A DNA stretch of 30,493 bases from an uncultured Bacteroidia bacterium (GTDB lineage: Bacteria > Bacteroidota > Bacteroidia > Bacteroidales > UBA932), in assembly GCA_902767465.1 (NCBI GenBank), contig CACXHM010000113.1, positions 1 through 30,493 of the forward strand, read 5' to 3'. The notes below the pieces were generated by a model. That model ran no database searches, had not been told where the DNA came from, and worked only from the letters and a program-made list of their open reading frames with translations. Within the stretch, counting starts at the first letter, position 1. Each line of letters starts with the position of its first letter. The position numbers were made by a program, and so were the translations under genes. Shown piece after piece: positions 1 through 8,813 of this stretch.

Positions 1-198
1 AACTGTATCTACCAGACCACCAACATATTCGTGGAACAGCCTTTGGAGATTCCGCGAAGCGAGGTTTTTTCTTCCCTGATGGAGGAGCGTCTCAGTGCCC
101 TGCTTTCCGAGATCCGCGACAAAGGCACCCCGTGGAGGCGCACGGATGACGTGGATACCTGTAAATACTGCGACTTTAAAACAATCTGCGGAAAATGA
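1..198 (+). CDS. addB: AddB-like PD-(D/E)XK nuclease, C-terminal fragment
   Basis: Only the last 65 codons are present; the gene enters from the left edge. The tail carries cysteines spaced C-x2-C-x5-C (fragment residues 54, 57 and 63, within DTCKYCDFKTIC). This is the C-terminal cysteine cluster that binds an iron-sulfur centre in AddB, Cas4 and related RecB-type nucleases. The stop codon overlaps the next start (ATGA), and the next gene is an AddA-like helicase-nuclease, so the two probably form one double-strand-break end-processing complex acting on DNA in the cytoplasm. The name rests on the cysteine motif plus context. The nuclease core and the helicase-like N-terminus lie outside the window. 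Confidence 0.7.
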   Translation, partial: NCIYQTTNIFVEQPLEIPRSEVFSSLMEERLSALLSEIRDKGTPWRRTDDVDTCKYCDFKTICGK

Positions 199-3065
199 TA
201 AAGATACTCAAAGCCTCCGCAGGGTCGGGCAAGACATACGCCCTTGCAAAAAGCTATCTGGCGCTGCTCACAGAGCGCTATGCCTACCGCCATATACTGG
301 CCGTGACTTTTACCAATAAAGCCACCGCCGAGATGAAAAGCCGGATACTCCGCTTTCTCTCGGAAGATGGCGGACAGCAGTCTCAGGACATGCTTCGCGA
401 CATTCTCCATGACTACAGCGCTTTCTCTGTCACCACCATCGACAAATTCTTCCAACAGGCCCTGAAGGCATTCGCGAGGGAAATCGGACAGAGCGCCGAT
501 TATCAGATCGACCTCGACAAGGAAGCGTTGACAGCGGAGGCGATGGACCGCATCCTCGACTCCCTGACCGCCGAAAGCACCGACATTCTGGGGTGGCTAC
601 GCAAAAGCGTGTCGGACAGCCTGGAGCACAACAGGAGAGTGAACATAGAACGAAGCCTGTATGAAACAGGCGAACTGCTGATGAAGGAAGAGGCCGGCAG
701 CCGGGAAGAACGCAAGGCCCAGTTCAGCAAGGAAAACGTGGGGGCGGTGCTTGCAAACTGCAATGACATCATCAACGCTTTCACATCGAAAATATATGCT
801 GCCGCAAAGGAACTCCATGTAGAAAACAAATATTCCATCCCGCAGCTCGCTAAATTCTTTGAAGACTGCAAGACATGGAAAAAGATAAAGTTGCCAGGTG
901 CAACCCTTCTCAAAGAAGCCGCAGGCACGACCTTCTGTGACCTCCTGGAAGGGGATGAATACCGGTGGTACTGCACTGCCTGGACCATTAGGGACGGCAG
1001 TTTAGGCCTTGCCCTTGCAGGAGAATTCTACCGCAGTTTCGAAGAACTTCTCAGAGAGAAGAACATCATGGTGCTGGATGAATCCAACACTATCCTCAAA
1101 GATATCATAGCGGGCAGCGACGCTCCGTTCGTATATGAGAAGATGGGCGTGCGCTACGAGCATTTCCTGCTCGACGAATTCCAGGATACTTCCACCATAC
1201 AGTGGGAGAATTTCCGCCCGCTGCTCCGTGAAAGCGACTCCGCCGGACACGACGACCTGATTGTGGGCGACGTCAAGCAGAGCATCTACCGCTGGCGCAA
1301 TTCAGACTGGACCCTGCTCGCAAAACAAGTGGGAGAGGATTTCCCGCGAGCCCGGACCGACACCCTGGAGAATAACTGGCGCAGTTGCCGTACCATCGTG
1401 GAGTTCAACAATGCTTTCTTCAAATTTGCCGCACAGACCGTCGGGCGGTCCGACCTCTATGCCGATGTTGAGCAAAAAGTAAAGTCGGACGATGCCCAGC
1501 CCGGCTTCGTCAGGGTGAGTTTCTGCGACGGCAAAGATGAAACAGCCATGGTGTGTGATTCCGTCAGGGACGCTCTCACTGCAGGAGCGGGATACGGAGA
1601 TATAGCAGTCGTGGTCCGTGCCAGGAAGGAAGGCAAGGAGATAGCCGATGCCCTTATTGATGCTGGCATACCTGTCATTTCCGATGATTCCCTCACCATC
1701 AAATCTTCGCTTATAGTACGTAAGCTTACCGGCATTCTCGCCTTCTATGAAAACCCGGATGACGCTATCAGCCGTTTCATCTCCGAGGCCGACAATATAG
1801 AGTTCCCTTCGGAGTATCATTCGCTGGTGGACTTGTGCGAGAATCTGCTGCGCCAGCTGGAAGCCTCGAACCCCGATGTATTTGCGGGCGAAACGCTTTT
1901 CATTCAGGCTTTCATGGATAATCTGCGGGAATGGGTCGATGTAAACGGAAATGAACTGAGGTATTTCCTGGAGCATTGGCTTGATTCGGATCCCACAATC
2001 AGTTCTCCCTCAAGCAGTTCCGCGGTAAGAGTACTGACGATCCATAAATCGAAAGGCCTGGAATTCCCTTACCTGATATTTCCGTTTGCCGAAAAGGTTA
2101 ACTTCTATAAGCCAGATTGGCACTGGTGCAGGCTCGAAACCGAAGGCACTCCGTTCATCCCGGAAGCGGCCGGTCTGTATCCGGTAAATCTCAACGACAA
2201 TGTGGACAATACACTGTTTTCGGGTGCGAAAGATGCCGAGGCGGAAATGCAGAAAGTGGACAACCTGAACATATTCTATGTGGCACTTACCCGTGCTGCC
2301 AAATGCCTGCATGTAATAGCTGCCAATCCTCCGGCGTCATTCAAAAAAGAAAAAACTCCCGAATACAAGAATTTTTCCCAGATACTATACGATTTCTGCG
2401 GACGCCTCGACGACAGCAGCCGCGGGCAGATGTACAATTTCGCCACTGAAGCAGCAGGTGCTGCTTCCGCGTTGCTCCGCAACCCTATACGGGAAAATGC
2501 TCCATCAGCACCCGCTGCTGCAGAGGCGACAGAGAACGATTTTCCCTTCAGCTATATTTCAATTCCTATCGGCGACAGGCTTAAAACATCGTCGGAAGCA
2601 GGCGATTTCTTTGGAGAAGACGGAAGCGTGGGGGCTGCGGCATCGCCAAGGCGGAACGGAATTGCACTGCATGGAATTCTCTCCTCGGTACAGACTGCCG
2701 GAGATCTTCAGGGAGCAGTGGACGCAGCCGTAATGGACGGCGTCCTCAACCCCACGGAAGGAGACGAAGCCCTTGAACTGCTGTCTTCCAGAATAGCATC
2801 GCATCCGGAGTGGTTCGAAGGTCACAGCCTGAACGAAACCACCGTGTTCGACAGCAACGGTACTGAGCACAGACCGGACAGGGTAGTCGTACGGGACGGG
2901 AATGTTACGGTTATAGATTATAAATTCGGTGAAAGCAGCACGGACAGCGATGCAAAGTATTCCAGACAGGTATCACGTTACATGAAAGTGTTCCGCTCTC
3001 TTGGTTTCAAAAATGTTTCCGGGGTCATCTGGTACGTTGTTCCCGATAAATTGATAACTTTGTAG
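195..3065 (+). CDS. addA: AddA-like UvrD/RecB helicase-exonuclease
   Basis: 956 residues, superfamily 1 helicase with a C-terminal nuclease. Visible motifs are Walker A ASAGSGKT (residues 7-14), Walker B LLDEFQDTS (about 325-333), DVKQSIYRWR just after it, the TIHKSKGLEF helicase motif (about 616), FYVALTRA, and a PD-(D/E)XK-type IDYK (about 905) in the last 60 residues. This order matches AddA, which unwinds and degrades broken DNA ends to prepare them for RecA. It is somewhat shorter than Firmicutes AddA (about 1,200 residues), as is usual for Bacteroidetes versions. The start is the ATG that overlaps the preceding stop by 4 nt, implying translational coupling with the AddB-like gene. A general UvrD-family nuclease cannot be excluded, but the pairing makes AddA most likely. 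Confidence 0.85.
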   Translation: MIKILKASAGSGKTYALAKSYLALLTERYAYRHILAVTFTNKATAEMKSRILRFLSEDGGQQSQDMLRDILHDYSAFSVTTIDKFFQQALKAFAREIGQSADYQIDLDKEALTAEAMDRILDSLTAESTDILGWLRKSVSDSLEHNRRVNIERSLYETGELLMKEEAGSREERKAQFSKENVGAVLANCNDIINAFTSKIYAAAKELHVENKYSIPQLAKFFEDCKTWKKIKLPGATLLKEAAGTTFCDLLEGDEYRWYCTAWTIRDGSLGLALAGEFYRSFEELLREKNIMVLDESNTILKDIIAGSDAPFVYEKMGVRYEHFLLDEFQDTSTIQWENFRPLLRESDSAGHDDLIVGDVKQSIYRWRNSDWTLLAKQVGEDFPRARTDTLENNWRSCRTIVEFNNAFFKFAAQTVGRSDLYADVEQKVKSDDAQPGFVRVSFCDGKDETAMVCDSVRDALTAGAGYGDIAVVVRARKEGKEIADALIDAGIPVISDDSLTIKSSLIVRKLTGILAFYENPDDAISRFISEADNIEFPSEYHSLVDLCENLLRQLEASNPDVFAGETLFIQAFMDNLREWVDVNGNELRYFLEHWLDSDPTISSPSSSSAVRVLTIHKSKGLEFPYLIFPFAEKVNFYKPDWHWCRLETEGTPFIPEAAGLYPVNLNDNVDNTLFSGAKDAEAEMQKVDNLNIFYVALTRAAKCLHVIAANPPASFKKEKTPEYKNFSQILYDFCGRLDDSSRGQMYNFATEAAGAASALLRNPIRENAPSAPAAAEATENDFPFSYISIPIGDRLKTSSEAGDFFGEDGSVGAAASPRRNGIALHGILSSVQTAGDLQGAVDAAVMDGVLNPTEGDEALELLSSRIASHPEWFEGHSLNETTVFDSNGTEHRPDRVVVRDGNVTVIDYKFGESSTDSDAKYSRQVSRYMKVFRSLGFKNVSGVIWYVVPDKLITL

Positions 3066-3070
3066 TCTGT

Positions 3071-4183
3071 ATGAATCCCGCAGAAGATTTCTCACGTCTC
3101 GAACTCAAGCTCCCTTCCGCAGAGCGCAACTACCGGTATTTCCGTTCCCTTCTGGAACCGGAAACCAGGATGCTCGTGCTCGTGAAGGCCAACGCCTACG
3201 GGCACGGGGCCGTGGAATTCGCAAGCATGATGCAGCGTGCAGGCGCGGATTACCTCGCAGTGGCCCTTCCGCTCGAAGGGGTGGAGCTCCGCAAGGCTGG
3301 TGTTTCGCTTCCGGTGCTGGTGCTCACCGCGGGAACAGACTTCTTCGAGGAGATGATACGCTACGGGCTGGAGCCGTCCATCCCCAACCTGGAAACCCTC
3401 AAGGCCCTTGTGTCGGTACTGAATGCGCACGGCATCAAGGACTTTCCGGTGCACATCAAACTCGATACCGGAATGCACCGGCTCGGATTCATGACCGCAG
3501 AATTGCCGGCGCTTTTCGATTATCTGAAGGGTTGCAGTGCGGTGAAGGTGGTTTCCACTTTTTCACATCTCGCCGCGGCTGAAGACCCGGCCGAAGACAG
3601 TTTCACGCTCTCTCAGATCGAACTTTTCCGGAAGAATGCCGCCGCACTTGGCGAGGCCCTTGGCTACAAGCCTATGTGGCACATCCTCAATTCTGCGGGC
3701 ATTGAGCGCTTCTCGCAATACCAGTTCGACATGGTGCGACTCGGCATCGGCATCTACGGAATCAGCGCCCTGCCGGACGTCCGGCTCTCCCCGGTGGCTT
3801 CGCTCAAGGTAAAGATCCTTCAAATCAAGACCCTCTCCCCGGAAGACGGCACCATAGGATACGGCCGCCACGGGCATGTTGCTCCGGAAGGCACCGTCAT
3901 CGCCACCATTCCCTGCGGATATGCCGACGGTCTCGACAGGCATCTCGGACGCGGCAACGCCTCGTTCAGCGTCAATGGCCACCGCGCACCAACCATAGGG
4001 AACATCTGCATGGACATGTGTATGCTCGATGTCACTGGAATCCCATGCAAGGTTGGCGACACGGTCACCATTTTCGGCGATGATCCCACCATCAGCGAAC
4101 TCGCAGAAAAGCTCGACACCATCCCCTATGAGATCCTTACCTCGGTGCCACGCAGGATCGAACGCATTATCGTAAGGAAATAA
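3071..4183 (+). CDS. alr: Alanine racemase
   Basis: 370 residues, normal length for the family. It interconverts L- and D-alanine with pyridoxal phosphate, supplying D-alanine for peptidoglycan in the cytoplasm. The PLP lysine is K39 in the signature VKANAYGHG. The C-terminal half has the second conserved block (TIGYGR, then CGYADGLDR) with the tyrosine expected of the catalytic pair, and ICMDMCMLD near the end. Many Bacteroidetes carry alr fused to a murF domain; this copy stands alone. It starts 5 nt after the AddA-like gene stops, so it is probably co-transcribed with it. Its 3' end overlaps the oppositely oriented gene at 4167-5693 by 17 nt. Confidence 0.95.
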   Translation: MNPAEDFSRLELKLPSAERNYRYFRSLLEPETRMLVLVKANAYGHGAVEFASMMQRAGADYLAVALPLEGVELRKAGVSLPVLVLTAGTDFFEEMIRYGLEPSIPNLETLKALVSVLNAHGIKDFPVHIKLDTGMHRLGFMTAELPALFDYLKGCSAVKVVSTFSHLAAAEDPAEDSFTLSQIELFRKNAAALGEALGYKPMWHILNSAGIERFSQYQFDMVRLGIGIYGISALPDVRLSPVASLKVKILQIKTLSPEDGTIGYGRHGHVAPEGTVIATIPCGYADGLDRHLGRGNASFSVNGHRAPTIGNICMDMCMLDVTGIPCKVGDTVTIFGDDPTISELAEKLDTIPYEILTSVPRRIERIIVRK

Positions 4184-5693
4184 ACCTTTGGTTTGACTGC
4201 AGCACCGATACCGGGACATCGACGATGCTCTCGGGAGCGGCCCATCCGGTGGTTCCGGGAATCTTGTCGGGTACAGGGCCAGAAACCAGGTTTATCCTGG
4301 TACAGTTCAATGGCAGAGCAGGGTATTCGGTGACCGTGCAGATGAAATTTCCCTTGTAACCCTTGATCCAGAAGGTTTCGTCGGTTGGAAGACCCTGAGC
4401 TTTCGTAGGATAGAAGCACTCACCTGTCATGCTGTTCACGATGCACGACCTGGAATTCATGCGCATATACTGCTTGTCGGCGAACATATACGTAATTTTT
4501 ACAAGAAGTGTCCTGTCTTCGAGACACCACAAGGCATACTTGTCATAGGGATTGAAATCCGGAGGGGCAGGAGTGGTCTGGAAATGCCGGTAAACGGCGA
4601 ACGTCCTGTAATTGTCATCCCTGTACCCCGACGAAGGGCTTTCAACTTCGGGAACCAGAATGTCCGGTGCTGCAGCATCCCTTTCTATAAGATTTACATA
4701 CACCGTAAAATGTCCTCCCGCCTCCTTGGCATCCCCCGGAAGGATCTCGTAGCTCACCCCGTAGATGTCCAGGCTTTGCAGCATATCATCCGCCAGACGC
4801 CTGAGCCCGGGTTCCAGCTTCAGTTCATGGATTCCTGTCCTGGCGGCCGATGCGGGATCCGAAGTCACCATGACCGTATAACCTGGTATTTCGGACAGGC
4901 TGCGGAACAACGGCTTGAGGACCATATCCTTGAGCGCATTCATAGAGGCAGGGGTCACTTCGATAGGATGTGGGAGGGTCACGAGGCGGAGTATCCTCCT
5001 GTCAAGCGTGGCTGCAATGGCCCGTTTGGGACTTTCTTCCGACTGTGCCTTATAAATGCGGACCAGATTGCGGATTTCTCGCAGCACCTGCTTGGTGGAA
5101 TCGCTGTAAAACTCGGAATAAACCGTAGGATCCTTATAGGAATAGACACGTGGTGCCGGAGCAGAAGAAGTCGTTTTTTTGTATGCCTGTTTTCCCACCG
5201 GCCCCTGCACATTTATTATGCGCCCGCACACCGAACCGTCTTCCGGCCACCACTCTATGCAGGTAGTCCGGCGGTAAATGGGGTTTGCGAGATTACGCCG
5301 GACCGATACATAGCTGTGCCCTTCTCCCGTGGTGACAGACGGTTTCCCTTCGGCATAATACAACCCCACCTTCCTCACTCCCTTCACGTCATCCATCTTT
5401 TCCGTGCCGCTGCCGGAGACCCATGAATGGCTTCCATCTGCTCCCTCAGCCTCACGGTTAAATTCATCAAGCACTTTGTCGAACACCGCGGCACGTTTCG
5501 CCGGCAACCTGAAAGTGGTGATCCGGAGTATGACGGTGGAGTCGTTACGGTCTTTCTCCTGCTGCGACACACGCCCGGTAGTTTCAGTCCCACGGGTCTG
5601 CAATATGATATTTGCAGCATTTGAAAGAGGATAGTCCTGAGCCCTCAACATAATGGCACTGAAGAGCGCCGGAATAATCAAAAAGTATTTCAT
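4167..5693 (-). CDS. Secreted protein of unknown function in an ECF sigma locus
   Basis: 508 residues that I do not recognise. The N-terminus is a Sec signal peptide (short basic start, hydrophobic core, cleavage probably after LRAQ), so the mature protein is likely periplasmic or surface exposed. The middle (residues 150-240) is rich in basic and aromatic residues. There are scattered cysteines, no lipobox and no obvious catalytic motif. It starts inside the stop of the anti-sigma-like gene (4-nt overlap) and is the third gene of a sigma/anti-sigma/effector set. Such third genes are often the sensed or controlled envelope component, but that role is inference here. The 3' end overlaps alr tail to tail by 17 nt. 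Confidence 0.8.
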   Translation of the reverse strand: MKYFLIIPALFSAIMLRAQDYPLSNAANIILQTRGTETTGRVSQQEKDRNDSTVILRITTFRLPAKRAAVFDKVLDEFNREAEGADGSHSWVSGSGTEKMDDVKGVRKVGLYYAEGKPSVTTGEGHSYVSVRRNLANPIYRRTTCIEWWPEDGSVCGRIINVQGPVGKQAYKKTTSSAPAPRVYSYKDPTVYSEFYSDSTKQVLREIRNLVRIYKAQSEESPKRAIAATLDRRILRLVTLPHPIEVTPASMNALKDMVLKPLFRSLSEIPGYTVMVTSDPASAARTGIHELKLEPGLRRLADDMLQSLDIYGVSYEILPGDAKEAGGHFTVYVNLIERDAAAPDILVPEVESPSSGYRDDNYRTFAVYRHFQTTPAPPDFNPYDKYALWCLEDRTLLVKITYMFADKQYMRMNSRSCIVNSMTGECFYPTKAQGLPTDETFWIKGYKGNFICTVTEYPALPLNCTRINLVSGPVPDKIPGTTGWAAPESIVDVPVSVLQSNQRFISLR

Positions 5694-6325
5694 AAAGCCA
5701 AAATGTTTGCCGTTTCTTTTTCACGGGCGATGTACTCGTTAATCTCGGCGAGCAGATCTTCCAGCATCATCATATCCTGCAGTTCTTCTTCCACCTTGCA
5801 GAGTTCCTCCTCGTAAAGGCGTTTCCTGTCGGTGGAATCAGGCCGGGCACTGGGCGCCGGAGCAGCCGCTTTCACCGGAGCCGGACCGGCTGAAGCCCTC
5901 AGAAGCGGAGCGTGAACCGGCACAGGATGTATCTTTTCCAAAGAGAGGGAATCCTTCACGTGAGCCGGAGCAGTGTCAGGGAGATGATTAACCATAGTAT
6001 CGACAGGGAGGCCGGCCTGTACCATCGGCAGATTCCCCCTCTGGAAAGGATTGATTGTCAATATGAATGCGGCGGCAAGACCGGCGGCAACAGCCAAAGC
6101 ACCGACCGCCCTCCTGACTCGACGTGAACGGACCACACGGAAATACTCCGCTGAACTGTCCGCTTCAGCTACGTTTTCAACAGTGGGGGCAGAGCCCTCC
6201 AGCATCAGCAGAAGGTTCCTTTCTTCTTTTGTGCCGCTGGAAAGAAGGGAACGCAGTTCGCGCTCCTCGGCAAGGTCTGTCTCCCCTGCAAGGTATCTGG
6301 TAATGAGAGTCTGCTTTTTATTCAT
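5690..6325 (-). CDS. Putative membrane anti-sigma factor
   Basis: 211 residues. The first 70 or so are charged and cytoplasmic in character, followed by a single transmembrane helix (about residues 73-91, Ala/Val/Leu rich), a Pro/Ala-rich extracytoplasmic stretch and an acidic, probably coiled-coil tail (about 168-205). One helix separating a small cytoplasmic domain from a periplasmic domain is the layout of anti-sigma regulators. No zinc-binding HxxxCxxC motif is visible in the N-terminal part, so this is not a classic ZAS-type anti-sigma. It overlaps the upstream sigma gene and the downstream secreted-protein gene by 4 nt each. The role is assigned from topology and position, not sequence identity. 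Confidence 0.7.
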   Translation of the reverse strand: MNKKQTLITRYLAGETDLAEERELRSLLSSGTKEERNLLLMLEGSAPTVENVAEADSSAEYFRVVRSRRVRRAVGALAVAAGLAAAFILTINPFQRGNLPMVQAGLPVDTMVNHLPDTAPAHVKDSLSLEKIHPVPVHAPLLRASAGPAPVKAAAPAPSARPDSTDRKRLYEEELCKVEEELQDMMMLEDLLAEINEYIAREKETANILAL

Positions 6326-6792
6326 GGTTCCTGATTCAAAAACGCAAAAATCCTTTTTCTGGCAGAGGATATCATGGTCCTCACGGAGCGCAGGGGAATC
6401 CCGGTCACAGCCGCTATCTCATCCGACTCGAATCCGTCCTGCCGAAGGCGTATCAGCCGCTGTTCCGAACGGGGAAGCCGTCTGATCGCCTCTTCCAGCC
6501 GTGCAGCTGCATCCGTCGATTCTGCAGCCGCATCTGCCCGGTCCGTTCCGATGACAGCATCGGACAGGGACGAACCCTTGCGGACCCTCTGCCTCCTCCA
6601 AAGACTTACACACTCATTTCTGGTAACACGTACGGCCAGAGCCTCAAGGTCGTCCGCGGGGCCGGAGCCCCTTCGCAACAACTTCAGCATCGCATCCTGC
6701 ACAGCATCTTCAGCATCTTCACGGTTCTGGAAGAATGCCGCCGCCACTCGCATCATCACGGGCCGCAAGTTTGTTATCGCTCGGTCTGCCAT
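6322..6792 (-). CDS. ECF-type RNA polymerase sigma factor
   Basis: 156 residues, the size of extracytoplasmic-function sigma factors. Region 2 is recognisable in NREDAEDAVQDAMLKLL (about residues 23-39), which binds core polymerase and the -10 element. Region 4 is a C-terminal helix-turn-helix (about 98-148) with LPRSEQRLIRLR and the recognition segment IPLRSVRTMISSARKR. It ends in a 4-nt overlap with the anti-sigma-like gene, so its activity is probably held by that membrane protein. It begins 30 nt after the phosphomannose isomerase-like gene ends, with no TAnnTTTG box in between, which suggests read-through from the promoter at 8013-8020. Its regulon cannot be read from the window. Confidence 0.92.
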   Translation of the reverse strand: MADRAITNLRPVMMRVAAAFFQNREDAEDAVQDAMLKLLRRGSGPADDLEALAVRVTRNECVSLWRRQRVRKGSSLSDAVIGTDRADAAAESTDAAARLEEAIRRLPRSEQRLIRLRQDGFESDEIAAVTGIPLRSVRTMISSARKRIFAFLNQEP

Positions 6793-6822
6793 TCAGTATG
6801 TAAACGCACAAGGCGCGAAAAA

Positions 6823-7983
6823 TCAAGTGGTTTTTTCAACCATTATTTCGAGAAGGACCGTGTCGGATGAACGGGGAGCGAGAACAAAAGAAGAGCACTC
6901 GGCAGGCACCAGTACGGTTTCTCCGTCTCCTGCCGTAAGGATTCTCTCTCCGTCGGGAGACACGTCCGGGGTGGTCTGTACCTCGAAGGCTCCCTTTACA
7001 GATGTGTACGCTATGCTCGTATCGGAATTCGCGTTATCGATGCTGAGGGGCTGGCGAAGGGTGATGCGGTTCACCGTGAACTGCGGGAGCTGCAGCAGCG
7101 TTTCGACTCCGGGGGTACTGTCTGACTGGGTGGCGGCATCGGGGCGGTCCTCTTCGCTGAAAACGCTCCGGGGCCCGTCAGTGCCACCTTCGAGGCGGCT
7201 GCCGGTAAGAAGACGCTCCGGATATTGTTCATATTTGATAAAGTCCAGCGCATCGATAATGTTCAGCGCCGGATCGAATTCATCATCTTCAGAAACGACA
7301 GGTACATCCTCCGAAACCGTCTCGCTTTCGCTCGACCCCACCGCTAACGCGGTCCCCTCTCTTAGCGTGCCGAGGGTGGCAGCAGTTTCGGAGGCTGTAC
7401 CTGCCATTTCCAGTCGCTGCCAGTCGCAGAGCAGGAAGTCCATCGCGGAAGACTGGCTGACCTCGATGAGGGTCAGTTCGCCGAAGGCGCAGTGTGGAGT
7501 TCCTGAAGGAATATAAAAAACCTGCCCTGGACGGGGTTCAAGGGTATTGAGAAGTTTTACCGGATTTCCTTCGAGGCACTCCGAATAGAGCTCAGAAGCG
7601 TCGGTATCGCGACGGAATCCTATCAACAGCCGCGCCCCCTTGCCGGTGGCTGCCACATACCATAGTTTTTCTTTTCCGAGATGGTCGTAGCGGGTGCGGG
7701 CGGTTTCATCGTCCGGACTCACCCTCAGCGGCATGCGGCCATGCACGTTGATCTTGCGGATCTGGAAGGGAAACTGCTGCCCGTATGCATCGAAAACTGA
7801 TTCCCCGGTAAGACGGTCGAGATAGGTCTCCATCAGGTCCCCAAGGGTGCTGCCGGACAGCCATCCGTCATGCACGAAAGTATCCCGGTAACCGAGGTCC
7901 GCCAGACGGAACTCCTCGCTTCCCCAACTGTAATTATCCTCAATGCGTGTCAACCTGAACGGGTAAAGTTTCTTTTCTTCCAT
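6823..7983 (-). CDS. Class I phosphomannose isomerase-like cupin, probably non-catalytic
   Basis: 386 residues with the class I mannose-6-phosphate isomerase framework: KINVHGRMPLRVSPDD (near residue 96-112), GKEKLWYV, PGQVFYIPSGTPH and LIEVSQSS...DW. Compared from memory with Bacillus subtilis ManA (KVHPDD, GKTECWY, SGTLH, TYRVYDY), the zinc histidine is Ser, the zinc glutamate is Lys and the active-site arginine is Leu; only the second histidine (SGTPH) remains. Mannose/fructose 6-phosphate isomerase activity is therefore doubtful, and a binding or regulatory role is possible. An acidic Ser/Glu/Asp-rich insertion (about residues 205-290) separates the cupin domains. It lies upstream of the sigma factor in the same direction and has its own promoter. 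Confidence 0.75.
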   Translation of the reverse strand: MEEKKLYPFRLTRIEDNYSWGSEEFRLADLGYRDTFVHDGWLSGSTLGDLMETYLDRLTGESVFDAYGQQFPFQIRKINVHGRMPLRVSPDDETARTRYDHLGKEKLWYVAATGKGARLLIGFRRDTDASELYSECLEGNPVKLLNTLEPRPGQVFYIPSGTPHCAFGELTLIEVSQSSAMDFLLCDWQRLEMAGTASETAATLGTLREGTALAVGSSESETVSEDVPVVSEDDEFDPALNIIDALDFIKYEQYPERLLTGSRLEGGTDGPRSVFSEEDRPDAATQSDSTPGVETLLQLPQFTVNRITLRQPLSIDNANSDTSIAYTSVKGAFEVQTTPDVSPDGERILTAGDGETVLVPAECSSFVLAPRSSDTVLLEIMVEKTT

Positions 7984-8012
7984 AAATAATGTCTATTCCG
8001 ACGCGAAGATAA

Positions 8013-8020
8013 CAAAAATA
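8013..8020 (-). promoter_or_regulatory. Bacteroidetes -7 box upstream of the phosphomannose isomerase-like gene
   Basis: The minus strand reads TATTTTTG, matching TAnnTTTG, 30 nt before the start codon at 7983. A weak TTG (plus-strand CAA-like at 8042-8045) lies about 21 nt further upstream. It would drive the isomerase-like gene and probably the sigma/anti-sigma/secreted-protein genes. Confidence 0.55.
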
Positions 8021-8024
8021 GCCT

Positions 8025-8501
8025 TTACTCCATCTCCCACCCAAGCCGCAAGGCAATGGCAGACAGCAAATCCCTGTCGGAGGCCGGTATTTCCAGCGAC
8101 ACGCGCATCCTTTCGCCATAAACCGCCCCGGGCTCGGCCAGTACCGAAGCCGGATTTTCACGAAAAGAATAACCCGAGACCAGCATGGATGTCCGGACAT
8201 TTTTACGCTGAATATCAACGTTATAACTATTCTGCAGACGAAGCCACATTTCGGCTGGAATTCCTTCCAAGCCAGACTCAATCTTTGAAGCGACTGCCGG
8301 CGTAACATTCCTGCTTCCATGAATCAATGCACTTAGATGGGTCTGCTGAAGTCCCGTCCTGCGAGCAAAGTCTTTCTGGCTTATCCCCCTTGCCTTTAAC
8401 TCCTCCTTCAGGATACTGCCAGGGTGCACAGGCATAAATGGACTGATACAGTTGACAGGACTTGCTTTTGTATTATTTGTTTCCATAATGTGAATCGTCA
8501 A
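8025..8501 (-). CDS. higA: HigA-family antitoxin, XRE helix-turn-helix
   Basis: 158 residues. The HigA hallmark HPGSILKEEL opens a Cro/C1-type helix-turn-helix (about residues 26-80), with SQKDFARRTGLQQTHLSALIHG as the DNA-binding segment. The roughly 60-residue C-terminal part is unassigned and probably binds the toxin or dimerises. HigA neutralises the HigB RNase and represses the operon. The gene begins inside the end of the toxin gene; the start may instead be the ATG at 8486 (5 codons in), giving a 14-nt rather than 29-nt overlap. Toxin-first order is typical for hig loci. Confidence 0.85.
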   Translation of the reverse strand: MTIHIMETNNTKASPVNCISPFMPVHPGSILKEELKARGISQKDFARRTGLQQTHLSALIHGSRNVTPAVASKIESGLEGIPAEMWLRLQNSYNVDIQRKNVRTSMLVSGYSFRENPASVLAEPGAVYGERMRVSLEIPASDRDLLSAIALRLGWEME

Positions 8502-8790
8502 TATTTATTATCTGTATTTCCAAAAGGTCATTTATTTCTTTAAAAATTAGCCGATGAACATATCTGTTCGACAACCTCACCGAAGAATACCCGGACCATT
8601 CATGTTTTAATCGCTCATAATGAAGGAAGCTGTATGCTTTTACCTCCTGTATATTGGCAGCATCAATCATTACCCGTATCGCACGCATGAAGCCTTCTCT
8701 CAGCTCTGTCGTCCTTTCCACCTCTCTATATAAACGGCTTTTTCCTGTCGTATATAGCTCCCTCAGATTCTCATTCATCAACACTTTCAT
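8473..8790 (-). CDS. higB: HigB-family toxin (RelE superfamily mRNA interferase)
   Basis: 105 residues from the ATG at 8790, which I prefer because the open frame further upstream (to 8904) is AT-rich, contains the promoter box and adds no conserved sequence. The C-terminal half shows the HigB/RelE pattern: LKHEWSGYSSVRLSNRYVHRLIF followed in shortened form by a hydrophobic strand (LEIQIINIDDSHYGN). Such toxins cut mRNA on the ribosome. A second in-frame ATG lies at 8778. The pair sits in DNA clearly more AT-rich than its neighbours, as expected for an acquired toxin-antitoxin module. Confidence 0.85.
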   Translation of the reverse strand: MKVLMNENLRELYTTGKSRLYREVERTTELREGFMRAIRVMIDAANIQEVKAYSFLHYERLKHEWSGYSSVRLSNRYVHRLIFKEINDLLEIQIINIDDSHYGNK

Positions 8791-8813
8791 ACAAGTAAAC
8801 ACATTTCTTTCCG

